Translations under genes and position numbers: made by a program
Assembly: GCA_964509975.1 (NCBI GenBank)
Contig: CAZDZO010000002.1
Location: 1 to 64,000, forward strand
Direction: 5' to 3'
Length of the DNA stretch: 64,000 nucleotides
Source: CAZVBV01 sp964509975
GTDB taxonomy: Bacteria > Patescibacteriota > Gracilibacteria > UBA4473
In this document: positions 26,101 through 34,334 of the stretch, piece by piece
How positions within the stretch are numbered: position 1 is the stretch's first letter
Layout: each line of letters begins with the position of its first letter
The notes under the pieces: generated by a model
Seen by the model: the letters and a program-made list of their open reading frames with translations, nothing else
The model's database searches: none
Told to the model about the DNA's origin: nothing

Positions 26101-28648
26101 GTGCTTCTTTCAATCGTGCGTCTTGAAAGGCTTCCCCATCGGGATCATCTCCTTGCTGAAATCCTGTCTGAATCCCCTGCTCTCCCGTTTTTCCGTCTTC
26201 TGCTTTTTCAGCCACAATGCTCATGAGTTCGTATCCATCATGAAAATCATCATCTTGCATAAATGCCCGTGCCTCTTCCACAGGAGAAATGGCTATCTCA
26301 AAGGTAATTCTATTTTTTTCTTCAATATCTTTATCTATCCAAATAATCGAATTCACTACTTCCCGTAGATCGTTGGTGTAGGCTTCAAAAACATCTGACG
26401 AAATAGCTCCTCCTGCGCTTGCCGCATTAATTTCTGCTATTTTTGATTGCAGTTCGTCCAGAATTTCTTGCTCGAGAAGTTCTTTCCGTGCTTCTTCATC
26501 TTCCACTTCTGCGTGTCGTCCTATAAACTTAAACGCATTAAAATAATCAATCCGGTGAAAATCCCATCCTGCATCATAGAATGAAAATCCTCGTGGCTTG
26601 TCTACAGGAAGGGCAACGCTTCCCCCATCTTCCATCTGATGAGCAATTGTACTGACCGTTGGTTCAACATGAAGAAACAATGAATCAATAGTTTTATCTC
26701 CACTTGCATCGAGAATGTCTTCACATCCTTGTGCTCCATAATTTCCTGTCAGCATTTCTTTGGTTCCTGTGATATCGAAGAGGGGTTCTGTGGCTCCTAC
26801 ATGTTCTCGATACTGATTGGTGAGTGTCGGATCGTCATCATCCGCTGGAGGATAAGGCGTCAATACTCCCAATCCCAGATAATCACGAGTAACCCACTCT
26901 GATCCCGTTTCACAATAATCATTTTCATAGTTCAAAGGATCTGTCGTAATTTCTATATTAAGAGCACAACACGCTTCAAAAACATCTTCATTGATATCAA
27001 TATAATTTTTTGTTTCATCTTCGTCGTCATCGTCATTCCACCAAGAATTAAGCGCTCCCCAATTGGGAGGATTATCTTTTACATTTTCACAAAGCCTGTC
27101 GGGATCTCCCGCACTAGGATACTCCTCATCACTCGTTTCTCGGTTATAAGTTCTATTCGCCTCTACCATCTGTGCATGGGGGTAACTCGTCGTTCGTGGA
27201 GTTCCTCGTAGAAGTGAACAATCATCAACATCCATATCGGCTCTCAGAACCCCATTCCAATACAGATCTTTTTCTCGAGTCTGCGTCATAGGAATAGGAG
27301 GGGCCGGCAAAGGCATTGGGATAATATAATCTATATCCACGTCTTCTGTTGTTTTTACTTTAATATCTCCTGCTACATTACTTGCTACCAACGCAGTATT
27401 AAGAACGCCTTCTAGTTGATCATTAAAGTTTTTGAGAGTTACAGCTGATTCTTCGTCTTTTTGAGAAATAAGAATAATAGTATTCTCAGAATCCTCAGGA
27501 CCCCATCGCCCCCCTTCTCCTATTTTGTCGTTATCCAAAGAAAGTTTCCCTTTCCATGTTTCATAATACCGTTTCATAGCACTCTCAATTATAAGTTTTG
27601 TATGAATATCAGGGACATTTGTCATCAAATCTCCAGGAGGAGTAGCATCTGCTGGTGGTCGCATGTTTTCAGCAATAACACTGGTATCAATGATGTCTTC
27701 TGGTCCTAAAAGATTCATGACTTCTTTTGCCCAGTGTTTGGTGTAACGCATGTACGCAACGTCTTCGATGTTATCGATCCACGTCTGATATTTTTGAAGG
27801 GGCACATCACCAAGTCCTTTTGCTTGAGATTCTGATAAATCTGCTGAAAAAACATTTTCTCCAAATGTTTCCGTTCCCTGATGCACCGCATCATTTGTCT
27901 GCAAAAATCCCCCAAGTTCATCATTTTGAAACTCTTTTAATTTGTCAGCATCCCATCCCTCATCTTCTCGTGATGGCGAACGGAGTACACCATGCCAAAC
28001 TTCTGGCTGATGTGTCGCACCCCCTTTGAACACAAAGCGTTCTTTTTCATAATCCCATTCGTACACCGGATCTTCGAAGTCCACATACGGAAAAACTGTT
28101 GGCCAGAGATTGCCTTCTTTCTCCACCACTGGCAATGGAACGTCTCCAATAAGGATGGTTCCCACAAGTTGAGAACGTCCATCAAAATTTACCCCTGAAA
28201 AATACAAATGCGCATTTCCTTCGTAAATATCGAGAGGTGAAGCATCTTTGGGGATAGGAATAAATATCACTTCTCCATTCACTGCTGTTTCGACATTCGT
28301 GGCATATTTCTTAATTTTGTATTCAAGATCCAAATCCTCAAGCAAACTTTCCTCCACTAAAAAAGAAACCAGTCTATCTCGTTGAACCTCTGGAACGGAA
28401 GAAGATTCCCAAAACCCAAAGAGAGCCTGTGCCGGAGGCGAAAAAATTGGCATCAAAAGTACTCCAATAAGAAGCACTGCTAAGCGCTTCTTCCAAATTA
28501 TCTTTGGAGAAGAGAGAATGCTCCACAAGTTCCCTGACTGCGCAGGGACAAAATTCACCAATAGCTTCAAAAAACTCCCCTCCCGAGGAAGGTATTTTTT
28601 TTCAGCTGGTATCATTTTGTTTATTTTTGTTTTTACAAAGAAAAACAT
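17162..28648 (-). CDS. Giant exported surface protein with FG-GAP and Ig-like segments, 3,828 aa
   Basis: The N-terminus has a basic stretch then a signal-type span near residues 62-80 (RLAVLLIGVLLMPIFS). Residues about 90-200 include LVGTILIGDVPLPVV and FPYVDFEDPVYEWD, faintly like C25/caspase-fold proteases. A Ser/Glu-rich linker lies near 915-945. Invasin/Big-like beta segments fill roughly 950-1500 (AQAIDVFGNNVPEQGIFTW, VTVVDQFGNIDTTF). Three FG-GAP/VCBS-type calcium loops lie near 1850-1960 (LVGDLNADGVPD, LVDNDHDDFVDIL, YVGDFNGDRYLDDL), and a fourth lies near 2240. Charged helices span about 2610-2755, a Pro-rich belt about 2785-2890, and a PKD-like region about 3490-3590. It has no C-terminal anchor. 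The overall function is unknown. Adhesion, host contact or a secreted scaffold is inference. An alternative start is 28615. Confidence 0.85.
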   Translation of the reverse strand: MFFFVKTKINKMIPAEKKYLPREGSFLKLLVNFVPAQSGNLWSILSSPKIIWKKRLAVLLIGVLLMPIFSPPAQALFGFWESSSVPEVQRDRLVSFLVEESLLEDLDLEYKIKKYATNVETAVNGEVIFIPIPKDASPLDIYEGNAHLYFSGVNFDGRSQLVGTILIGDVPLPVVEKEGNLWPTVFPYVDFEDPVYEWDYEKERFVFKGGATHQPEVWHGVLRSPSREDEGWDADKLKEFQNDELGGFLQTNDAVHQGTETFGENVFSADLSESQAKGLGDVPLQKYQTWIDNIEDVAYMRYTKHWAKEVMNLLGPEDIIDTSVIAENMRPPADATPPGDLMTNVPDIHTKLIIESAMKRYYETWKGKLSLDNDKIGEGGRWGPEDSENTIILISQKDEESAVTLKNFNDQLEGVLNTALVASNVAGDIKVKTTEDVDIDYIIPMPLPAPPIPMTQTREKDLYWNGVLRADMDVDDCSLLRGTPRTTSYPHAQMVEANRTYNRETSDEEYPSAGDPDRLCENVKDNPPNWGALNSWWNDDDDEDETKNYIDINEDVFEACCALNIEITTDPLNYENDYCETGSEWVTRDYLGLGVLTPYPPADDDDPTLTNQYREHVGATEPLFDITGTKEMLTGNYGAQGCEDILDASGDKTIDSLFLHVEPTVSTIAHQMEDGGSVALPVDKPRGFSFYDAGWDFHRIDYFNAFKFIGRHAEVEDEEARKELLEQEILDELQSKIAEINAASAGGAISSDVFEAYTNDLREVVNSIIWIDKDIEEKNRITFEIAISPVEEARAFMQDDDFHDGYELMSIVAEKAEDGKTGEQGIQTGFQQGDDPDGEAFQDARLKEAQFSFNDGAEVKDLHEKAKNNFDFESQKSSLSQCSGKNVIAWFPCFLGWLTGLPAFLMQKFTVLPDPPPSENSEESSSDESSQESSSSNEQSVEEFTVIPPSDKSKDVREKVTALKVSTPKINVAAGDMSPVILEVDLKNKAGTSVQSGDDQTIELEFDSSNGQKFFDVFPGEQAPVIGGKAIFTLFPKDNDVGGKFEMKMKSDGKVLQTIPVNVSKYGLSFSPEKERVVVNNKEGMLLQAKITTPDGYTSKNRDGGMLLFESAWGTFGNKGYVTIKNGRAEIIFYPGIRSGEAKITLKDTVGLLPIVTESIKILPGEIADIVLESRTEILVHDSQFVPLTAQAIDVFGNNVPEQGIFTWTTHNLEVRDVASPEQFEMPMISGKSKIFVRPEQKLPFAETTVSLKLPLEEISQKQIFKVPQKVVLRIEAPKTKTQAGAENPLELFVRAETKEGKRINYDLEVGVLANPEGIGQFQENLTLKEGIGDFSFFAGTKSGETIMSFTSSGFENGMVELEVAPDDPVKILTASDSVTMDREDENAEINLDVTVVDQFGNIDTTFNKKIYLLPNQPGNVTSSDRDALVELGVVSEASGAQLALEEAAEAARATGTSPDTSLLETENGWSLNLLRGEGSLEITPSGTGTGKILMSVEAPNLVPSTIEFTVTDYLTTEEIEELGPKSLFSLLLGFDGGDLLTDKNIASAFLFAGSSQAVGTLITPPEAKKRIGYLAGDGYFTGEIEAEVRTGQNLYTVDLKDSIRSLGKAFVKFKEPAEFFVTRAKGTLPGVYFVPEEDQIDILKREGDSILLEGNHVFSVHASGGIELVQGGATFTIEGDSFLETTVVVGKKKIGTITVVSPQESIVEVESLNRISSLSEGIFVIIEVKDIQIAEAFTGASTNDNRGLVLIDPNEEESPSRMLGAPHLSAEDVQNDPDILWKKSWKPAALFAAGNMVGDSTKWNSSDAFILLGDPTATLATANTASDNGLTDDIGKPIWKSPDGSIEQILVGDLNADGVPDIMNLVGDTLFALYQENSEIDNFRDTGPLLRFADGVSKVLLVDNDHDDFVDILQLNGEGKLLLHKNTNGTFSREGEVDLGEFEGKIKEIYVGDFNGDRYLDDLTFADEEKSLWTAMGTKNVGKFSPVEHIESFAPTLDPIEEIYEVAKEQDWNRRIYLEQEKFPNLENIFVSYEGIKEDITEKTPDKAIKFLQSEEKLPEDAFQRNLGEGGLHLNFGSVPVSTEKLEDITKSLQGAETSQEQLAIMTEEILGEGDFQTVFLEIPFQMKIDAEFTLEQEETGPLQKGNTLKAGVSFTPKMALENFEFLIPHMQGMEYVKDSFVCNGCNGEIAFREEVPDDMELWGYLKEEGLSSGVEVFMTWNLTVAELTPLEFEVFDFDINDGLDDILIGWEQDGEKQMIQYLSSTPNHNGTEFPHGQKIVPITTPTDPTPLAKEKYMNLYKTGSANGNEGAGGEGKGVGTGENGEDELPPTWDGFGIINQKVKMSLLSCGGCGLAAKIPSIAIPPFAPGKQTLYVPPFAIISLPKFPTPLPALTIDPVTCVATAGFCPPFTPATAYQSSVFRFYTMPTTSAHLALGFCGLLPAIGDVTQYPLGNCVVVDIPILQALGSIACPSDSSGGGQSSETQDSLRDIIDDFNPSEFKPDFKKYKSNIAIHATEVVQDWIDAQKDEFNNIKLPTPKLWKPKLPQMRSEEQKEQEDKEVSPLFSPNSEVLGRNLWKKLEQKSWITVTPKRYTFPYPVFPKKNADGDNLEVVKYKMQIQAWKDAADKYKTQKQEAKADYQSSCKGQMTSESCQKYLKNIEAFDEFISSVEQNAQALDNNWDAIKSYEEFPKMMRELYDEEKGKITQLGKQFEKYAKAIETYVFEWLEANDRAIDKWKQFKEEIKEFFASFGILLEAFTNFKADCPTCSVERGSSTTVLINLLLGSIKLPVIPAPRLPDIFMDFSRIDISLELPIPEVELQPVQMAYPDIPPPPEVNLQVNVPGLPVIPVLPKMPDISVNIQIPNLELPNLPVLVDPPVLPDLFVTIRPIFDLLKMFLKLFCLIVQNFLTIPENTLAGHVQQITNRTLLWGIDFTFPSFSLNAPQVPQIDDVEITVEAHIKLPTLIFEILNESLEVLQEFDECLVGSLGEILRGAPPPDNCSFSGAGVFSYQPENYKTSEVKYSIVANGTMPSPVRIEQGSTEKRMWATIQSSARWVAQLVEPKTNVFSTINPKRFSTWLTSVVDVGAIPTEAPTDFDTDAFRAAQLADFEQEPDVYYFNPETGESESVTGFPLDDLTAYTFADLGDDHNEEVLFALESELFLKYRVTPDIDEDDLEKKYEQKHDDNYDDRFGNFTEWDYETFREKFAPARAIQDSLEATGTTFQFERISNGTSYFEWVVTDRPDFIFEYDEDFSNRESEQWNRHAFLLRPAPTRYEIRPMTTQITRIKGSPILYSSPAEAIPRFKQKDCDNPEKEKPFYATESLLVGIDNYSRFEIRVPPREGRPEQVEEKVLHKGEETIVEYGEVCLTRGNVERIDMMTTEKVSPRANTYLPSGSRMELGANDQVILELFDETQITIYPNENYTLYVFEEEDELIRAFQLLKQKNQYGAFQAFTKEGDSFFVSKYLHDPQGDDDVTPPDISLVGGSKISALAFQPVFVDASPTKDSEHNIERVWWDLYPHYDADKDGDPTNDQDFPDPNEEKYYLPRDLLKVELPAYEKEGTFNIMLHVEDEPGNRASEELEVIVRTPIPKIEEASVRSSKVKGGVRGGIADIPITVERNRRGVWESIREEPIVTNDSGDFDLSGLDTSGGIEIKDFTGEEAFEVLENGRPVLYNDLFDITVLPANNIHPTQILLRNEQDAPMAIVSFVIPGEKDVVLDTEELVFELEPAVHVLDRNTQDTIYFSATSEGNVLVKGRQPLALIDRRGDFYGNLRLQIQATKRETDPVVFEILNTDDSVLGSFTISVGENAPIDLKQSTQTVDNL

Positions 28649-28678
28649 GGGGAAAAAGTGGGGTTTTGTTTCCGCCCT

Positions 28679-28707
28679 ATTGTGCTTTTTTTAAGCAAGA
28701 AATTCAA
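28679..28707 (-). promoter_or_regulatory. Candidate promoter of the giant gene
   Basis: The minus strand reads TTGAAT (28702-28707), 17 nt and CACAAT (28679-28684), starting inside the gap after the 1,849-aa gene. It predicts a leader of about 24 nt to the ATG at 28648. Confidence 0.4.
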
Positions 28708-28714
28708 GTATTTT

Positions 28715-31700
28715 TTAAACAGTTCGCGCGTATTGTTTGAGTGCCTGTTCAATCGCTGTCGTATCACCAAAAAGTGTGACATTCACGTCTTCTTTTGTCA
28801 TAAGTTCTTCAGAAAGAGAATTCATCATTGCATATTCACTCGTAGAGTCTTTCTTCGCCAAATCTTTTAATTGTTCTCCTGTGGCTCCATGATCGTATCC
28901 TTTGAAATCAAGTATTTTTTCATATTTTCTTTTTAATTCTTCATTTCCACTTTGATTAAACATAATGCGAGCAAATTTATTGACTTTTTCTTTATTTTCG
29001 AGCATTGCAAACGAATATCTCGTTTCTCCTTTTTCCCAACGATCTTTTCCAAAAATCATTGGACGCGCATGATAAGAAGTAAAATTTCCCAATAAAGCTT
29101 GCATAAGTGTCATTCCAACTTTTAATCGTCCTCCTACCTCCATCAAAATACGCTCTTTTTCTTTTCTCCACCCAGGAGTTCCTCCAAATTCTTTATCTCC
29201 ATTTTCGATGTATTCATTCATCATCTTCATGTAATTCGGGAATGAAGAAATAAATGTTCGCCAAAAATCGGGTGAATTCTTTTCCGTACCTTCTGATCGT
29301 TGTCCAAGCTGAGTCACGAGTTGTCGCTGATCCCACTCTAGGAAAAATGCCCAGGCATCATCATGATCTCCTTCTTTGTCTGCAAACCGTTGCATTCGTT
29401 GCACACGATCGCGAGCAAATTCAGACATGTGAATATAGTGGAAGAAAAATCGTTCAACCGTTGGTTCTGCATTTCGAGGATTAAAACTTCCTCCAGCACT
29501 TCCCATAAATTTCGCCCATTCTTCAAAATCACTTTGTTTCCAATCGCGCTTTTCTGCTCCTGGAAAATCTTCCGGAACAATTCGTCCTTTATATTTTGGA
29601 GAACCTTTGTCTGAGAAAAATTCCACATGTGGAAATCGCACCACAAATTCATCTCCAAAACTATTGAGCACATCTCGTGAAAGCAAAGTTTGTCCGGTAC
29701 TCGGATTTCGCAACGTCATCCCTTGAATCAAGAAATAAAATCGTCCATCTGGATTCCCATTCATTTTTCCTTTAATAAACGCCTGCTTAAGGAATCCTGC
29801 AAAACGCGCTGGATCACACTGTGCTGATTCTCCTCGCCCCCATCGCTGAAGCATTCCCGCCAAAATATCAAAACGAGCACTTCCATCATTTTCATACTTT
29901 CGGAAATCCTCTGCATATCCGTCTTGTGCTTTTTTTAAATTTCCTTCAAGCGATTTATCCCAGTCATCAAAAATTTCTGTTGTCCAAATAATAGAGGCTG
30001 CTTGAGAAACCTTTTCTCGAATTTGATATGGTGTAAGCGACATATCTTCGTCAAGATTAAATTGCACCGTTCTCTGGAGTTTATTAAGAGCTCTCCAAAG
30101 AAGTGGATCATCCCATTTAAGATATCCTTTTTGACTTAGCAAATTAATACATGCACGCACCTCATCTGGATTATTTGATCGACCAACGGCCGCCCAAATC
30201 TCCCATCCAGGACTGTCATGATATTGTGTTTGAAATTCTTTCATTCGAGCCGTCTCTGATTCTTCTTGCATACGGTGAAATTCTTTTCCAAACCGATTAT
30301 TCTTTCCCCAAAACCCACTTCCAATCTGTGCTACATTTCTGTCCGAATTCCGTTTCCAGTGCTTATTTGCCGCTTCAATAGAAGTTTTAAAGGTTAGATA
30401 GATGTCATACAAAGAAAATTCCTTTCTTTTTCCTCTTCTATTTGTTTTCTTTTTACTTTCATAATCTGCGAGCCATTCTTTAATTCCCGTCGCCTGACTT
30501 CCACAAGCCTTTGCAACTTCTGCAATTCCTTCAAGATTTCCAAACTCAATAAGGGCTTGATTTTTTTGTTCTGGATTTTCTGATCCCAGTCGAGACAACC
30601 ATCCTTGGAAATACTCCTCATTCCCAAGACGCTCTCCCCAAACAAAGGAAAACTCATTTTTTTGTTCCTGATGTTGTGCAATAACATTAAGAGCTTGTGT
30701 TGGATCCATTCCATATTTTTCGTGGAAAGCATTTTCTGTATTTTTTCGAATATCTCTTTCTATAATTTCAATAACCTTATCAACATTTTCCTGATAAATT
30801 CTAAATTTCTCATTAAAATCATTTCGCACTCTTTTGAAATTTGTTTCAAATGTTTCTTTTCCCTCAAAATATCCATATTTTTTAACATTCGCGAGTCCAG
30901 CATTTGGTCCTACTTCTATATCGCGATTACTCCCATTTTCATCAGTTATTTGAATTGTGCCGCCAAGATCACTTTCGGAAGCTCTTGTTTTTTCTTCTGC
31001 AAGAATACCACTTCGAACATTCATTAAATTCCTGAGACCATCTAAACGTTCTCTTATGTCCAAAATATGACTTTCCTGCTCTAATCGCCCTGGCTCCTTT
31101 AATTGTTTAAAAAGCGTATCAACATCATCAACAACTTTTAAAATCTTTTCAAAATAGTTTTCTAGAAATGCTTTTTTTGGTGAGTCCGGACTTTGTGCAT
31201 TAACGCCAAAAATGTCTTCTGCAATGTCTCTCATCAGAGAAACTTCTCCCAGAAGTTTGTATTTCATTCTTGTTTCCCAGTCATTTACAAATTCCCCCAA
31301 ACTCTCGGTTATTTCCTCTTTTACAATTTTTGGATCAATGTCTTCTCTTCCTGTTGAAACGCCTACCATTTCACTATGCAATACTTGCAAGGTGTCTTGC
31401 AAAAATTGTGTCGTTGTTTCTGTACGATTTGAAATTCTCAATGTTTGCAGTCCCAAGTTATTTAATTGTGTTCTTCCCGGTAAATAGACCTCTTCCTCTG
31501 TGCCAGGATCGGTAATTACATGGCCCTCCTGTGCCCATTCAACCCGAACCGGAAAAGTCTGTTCAAAAAGAAGTCGTTCACTCAGTGCGGTTTTTAAATT
31601 TTCTTTTATTTCTCCCTCTTCAAGTTCTTCTAGTACAATATCCAATAATTCTTCTATACCATCTAAATCTTCTGGATTTTCTTTCTTTTTCTTTAAATAC

Positions 31701-34264
31701 CCAGCGCCTTCTGGGTTGAGTACTCTTGTAACAAGTTGTTCTAATTTTTGCTGAACAGATCCTTGCTCAGTAGAAGACAATCCCAAATCATATTGTTCGT
31801 TGAGTTCTCGAACATCTATTGAGGCAATATCATTGAGATGCACTGCAAGTGTCTTTTTTCCTACTTCCAAAAGATGCTTCGTGTGCTCTGATCCAGCAAG
31901 ATAGTGATCTTGTGCTGTTTGTAGTGAGAGAAGATCTTCTTCAGTTTCAGCTGATCGATACAGTGATTCTAATTCTACAAAGAACCGTTCTGATTGATCT
32001 TCTTTTTCTTCTTCCGTTCCTTCAAATTTATTTTTTAACTGATCAATAATATCTTCTTTGAAATGGCGAATCGCGCCTTCCAAAAGAATCGTTATCTCTT
32101 CTGGTGGCATTACAAGCTTCCCATCTATTCGATACTGATCAAGACTTATTCCAAATTCTCCCCCAAGCGCTTCTTTGAGTGCTGCATAGGTGAATTCCTC
32201 ATAAATAGCTTTATACCATTCTTCGTAACTATCTTGTTCCAATCGTCGAGAACTAATAACTTTCTCAATTCTTGTATTGAGTACTTGTTGAAATCTTTGA
32301 CGAAAATCCACAAGTTTTCTTGGAATTTCAAAACCAGAAGGAACGCCCAATTCTGCTTTTTTATCCGCAGAGGCATTCTCAATCTTAAACAACAATTCAT
32401 AATCAGCTGCTCGTAATTGATGAAGCTTAATTCTTTTTTGTAATCCTTCCCAAAAATTTTTACTTATTTCCTCTGCTTTCCCTTGAATATCCTGATAAAA
32501 TTCTGCGAATCTATTATAACGACTATTTTCTTTTACCCGTTTTATCCAATCTTGTTCGAGCGTTCTTCGTTCTTCTTCAAGCTTTTTAATTTGTTCTTTA
32601 TATTCTTCAGAAAAAGTGAATGTGTTTTTCACCACTTCAAAAGCTTTTTCGTATTTATCCTGGGCCGTTACATATTCATTATATTCTGTTGTAAAAATCT
32701 TAAAGTACGAAAGTTTCTTTTCTTTCTCATTTCGAAATCCTTCAAATCGTGAAATATTATTTTTTATTTCTTCAAAGAGACGTGATTCTTTTATGGTTTT
32801 TTCTTCCGGAGTAATTTCTTCATTATTTTTCAACGTTTCGTATTCTTCGTTTTGAGTCACAAGAGAATCTTTAATGTTGGTAAATTCTGTTTTTAAATAC
32901 TCATCTGGTTCCCCTCCCGTTTCTATTGTGGCAAACTCTGGAATCTTTGACTCAAATTCTGTAATAAAATCCCCGAGTCCCTCCAAGTGTCGTTTCACAT
33001 TTTCTTGTTTTCCCTGTTTTTGTGTTTCTGCGTCTACAAATTTTTCAATATCTTCTTTTGCTTCTGGTGTTGATTCTGTTTCAGCTGCTTTTTTTCGAGC
33101 ATCTTCAAGGGCTACTTTTTCAAGTCCTTCCAAACGAAATTTCAGTTTTGTTATTTCTTTTCGAAGTTTTTCTTGTTCTTTATCAATAAGAGGCTTTTCT
33201 TCTTTCCAGTCATACGTCGTTCTTGCCGTTTCTTCTTCGGTTTTTATGGCTTGTAGTGATTTCTGATGTATATGAGAAAGCACGGGTTGTTTTTCTGCAA
33301 AGGCAAGTAATTGCACTTTGTTTCCGTGTCGAATGAATTTCTTTATTTCCTCTGCATGTGTAGCAAAGGATTCTCTCAAATCCTCACCACCTTCACCGCC
33401 TTCTAAGTTTTCTCGCAATAAATCAATAATTTCCCAAGCAAGAGAATATCTTGGTTTTTGCTTTTCTCTTTCATCACTTCCCAAAAGTCCTTTTACGGTA
33501 TCTTGTGTGAGTTTTTTCCAATGAAGAGAAAGAACCTCTGTTCCCCAGTCAGAACTATTGGGAAAAAGTGCTCGTATCTCAAGTAAGAGTAATTTCTCTG
33601 TAGGCGTAAGCGGTCTTTTTTCCTCTCCTTTTTGAAAGCTTACAATATCATTCACCCTATCATGTGGATCTATTCCTGATCGAACCAAAAACATTTTCCC
33701 TCTTTCAAGAATTTTGTTTTTAGCTTCTACAAAGACTTGGTCTATTTTATTATTTCGTCTTTTTTTCTTGAGAATATTGTACAGAGAGCAAACACGCATA
33801 AGTTGAAAATCTGTCCACTGCCATACATCTTTTGAAAGAATATTTTGTAAATTTTTTCGTTCCGTAAGAAGTACTGTACTGAGAATCTGTCTCATTTCTG
33901 TTCCCAAAATTTTTCGCAATTTGGGAGAAGCATCTACCCAAGACAATATTCGTGGTGGAGCAAAATCAACTTTTGTCGTTGAAAGTGAAATATAATAATT
34001 CATTATATCTCGAAATTTTGCTTTTTGTTTATTATCCAAATTCGCTTGTTCCAATACCCGCAATGATTTAATAGAAAAAGCGAGTGGATCCTTTAGGATT
34101 TCATCAATCGTTCTTTCTTCTCGTTGTTCCACTGTCTCAGTGGTTTGCGATCTTGTTTCTGGGTTTGATGAAGTCGTTGTATCGTCTGTTGATTCGTCCA
34201 TGAAGACAAACCGACCCCACTGGTCGGATTCAACATTTCGAAACGTATTGGTAATAAACTTCAT
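28715..34264 (-). CDS. Large coiled-coil protein of unknown function, 1,849 aa
   Basis: I do not recognise this protein. It has no signal peptide or membrane span. The first ~60 residues are Thr/Ser/Glu-rich (STDDTTTSSNPETRSQTTET). Most of residues 60-1100 are long charged helices with coiled-coil heptads (EQEKLRKEITKLKFRLEGLEKV, IKKLEEERRTLEQDWIKRV). The last third is less repetitive and Trp-rich (WGRGESAQCD, PGWEIWAAVGR, NFTSYHARPM). It is probably a cytoplasmic or peripheral structural protein. The ATG at 34264 is preferred over the TTG nine nt earlier, because a TATAAT ends 11 nt before it. It sits between the VirB6-like gene and the giant exported protein, all on one strand. Confidence 0.8.
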   Translation of the reverse strand: MKFITNTFRNVESDQWGRFVFMDESTDDTTTSSNPETRSQTTETVEQREERTIDEILKDPLAFSIKSLRVLEQANLDNKQKAKFRDIMNYYISLSTTKVDFAPPRILSWVDASPKLRKILGTEMRQILSTVLLTERKNLQNILSKDVWQWTDFQLMRVCSLYNILKKKRRNNKIDQVFVEAKNKILERGKMFLVRSGIDPHDRVNDIVSFQKGEEKRPLTPTEKLLLLEIRALFPNSSDWGTEVLSLHWKKLTQDTVKGLLGSDEREKQKPRYSLAWEIIDLLRENLEGGEGGEDLRESFATHAEEIKKFIRHGNKVQLLAFAEKQPVLSHIHQKSLQAIKTEEETARTTYDWKEEKPLIDKEQEKLRKEITKLKFRLEGLEKVALEDARKKAAETESTPEAKEDIEKFVDAETQKQGKQENVKRHLEGLGDFITEFESKIPEFATIETGGEPDEYLKTEFTNIKDSLVTQNEEYETLKNNEEITPEEKTIKESRLFEEIKNNISRFEGFRNEKEKKLSYFKIFTTEYNEYVTAQDKYEKAFEVVKNTFTFSEEYKEQIKKLEEERRTLEQDWIKRVKENSRYNRFAEFYQDIQGKAEEISKNFWEGLQKRIKLHQLRAADYELLFKIENASADKKAELGVPSGFEIPRKLVDFRQRFQQVLNTRIEKVISSRRLEQDSYEEWYKAIYEEFTYAALKEALGGEFGISLDQYRIDGKLVMPPEEITILLEGAIRHFKEDIIDQLKNKFEGTEEEKEDQSERFFVELESLYRSAETEEDLLSLQTAQDHYLAGSEHTKHLLEVGKKTLAVHLNDIASIDVRELNEQYDLGLSSTEQGSVQQKLEQLVTRVLNPEGAGYLKKKKENPEDLDGIEELLDIVLEELEEGEIKENLKTALSERLLFEQTFPVRVEWAQEGHVITDPGTEEEVYLPGRTQLNNLGLQTLRISNRTETTTQFLQDTLQVLHSEMVGVSTGREDIDPKIVKEEITESLGEFVNDWETRMKYKLLGEVSLMRDIAEDIFGVNAQSPDSPKKAFLENYFEKILKVVDDVDTLFKQLKEPGRLEQESHILDIRERLDGLRNLMNVRSGILAEEKTRASESDLGGTIQITDENGSNRDIEVGPNAGLANVKKYGYFEGKETFETNFKRVRNDFNEKFRIYQENVDKVIEIIERDIRKNTENAFHEKYGMDPTQALNVIAQHQEQKNEFSFVWGERLGNEEYFQGWLSRLGSENPEQKNQALIEFGNLEGIAEVAKACGSQATGIKEWLADYESKKKTNRRGKRKEFSLYDIYLTFKTSIEAANKHWKRNSDRNVAQIGSGFWGKNNRFGKEFHRMQEESETARMKEFQTQYHDSPGWEIWAAVGRSNNPDEVRACINLLSQKGYLKWDDPLLWRALNKLQRTVQFNLDEDMSLTPYQIREKVSQAASIIWTTEIFDDWDKSLEGNLKKAQDGYAEDFRKYENDGSARFDILAGMLQRWGRGESAQCDPARFAGFLKQAFIKGKMNGNPDGRFYFLIQGMTLRNPSTGQTLLSRDVLNSFGDEFVVRFPHVEFFSDKGSPKYKGRIVPEDFPGAEKRDWKQSDFEEWAKFMGSAGGSFNPRNAEPTVERFFFHYIHMSEFARDRVQRMQRFADKEGDHDDAWAFFLEWDQRQLVTQLGQRSEGTEKNSPDFWRTFISSFPNYMKMMNEYIENGDKEFGGTPGWRKEKERILMEVGGRLKVGMTLMQALLGNFTSYHARPMIFGKDRWEKGETRYSFAMLENKEKVNKFARIMFNQSGNEELKRKYEKILDFKGYDHGATGEQLKDLAKKDSTSEYAMMNSLSEELMTKEDVNVTLFGDTTAIEQALKQYARTV

Positions 34265-34275
34265 TTTGTCCAAGT

Positions 34276-34281
34276 ATTATA
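34276..34281 (-). promoter_or_regulatory. -10 box before the 1,849-aa gene
   Basis: TATAAT preceded by TTATGG lies 11 nt before the ATG, predicting a leader of only about 4 nt. The -35 region is poor. Confidence 0.5.
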
Positions 34282-34334
34282 CCATAAATAAGCCCTAAAT
34301 GGAAGAATAAATCAGGAAGAAATTAAAGAGTTTT

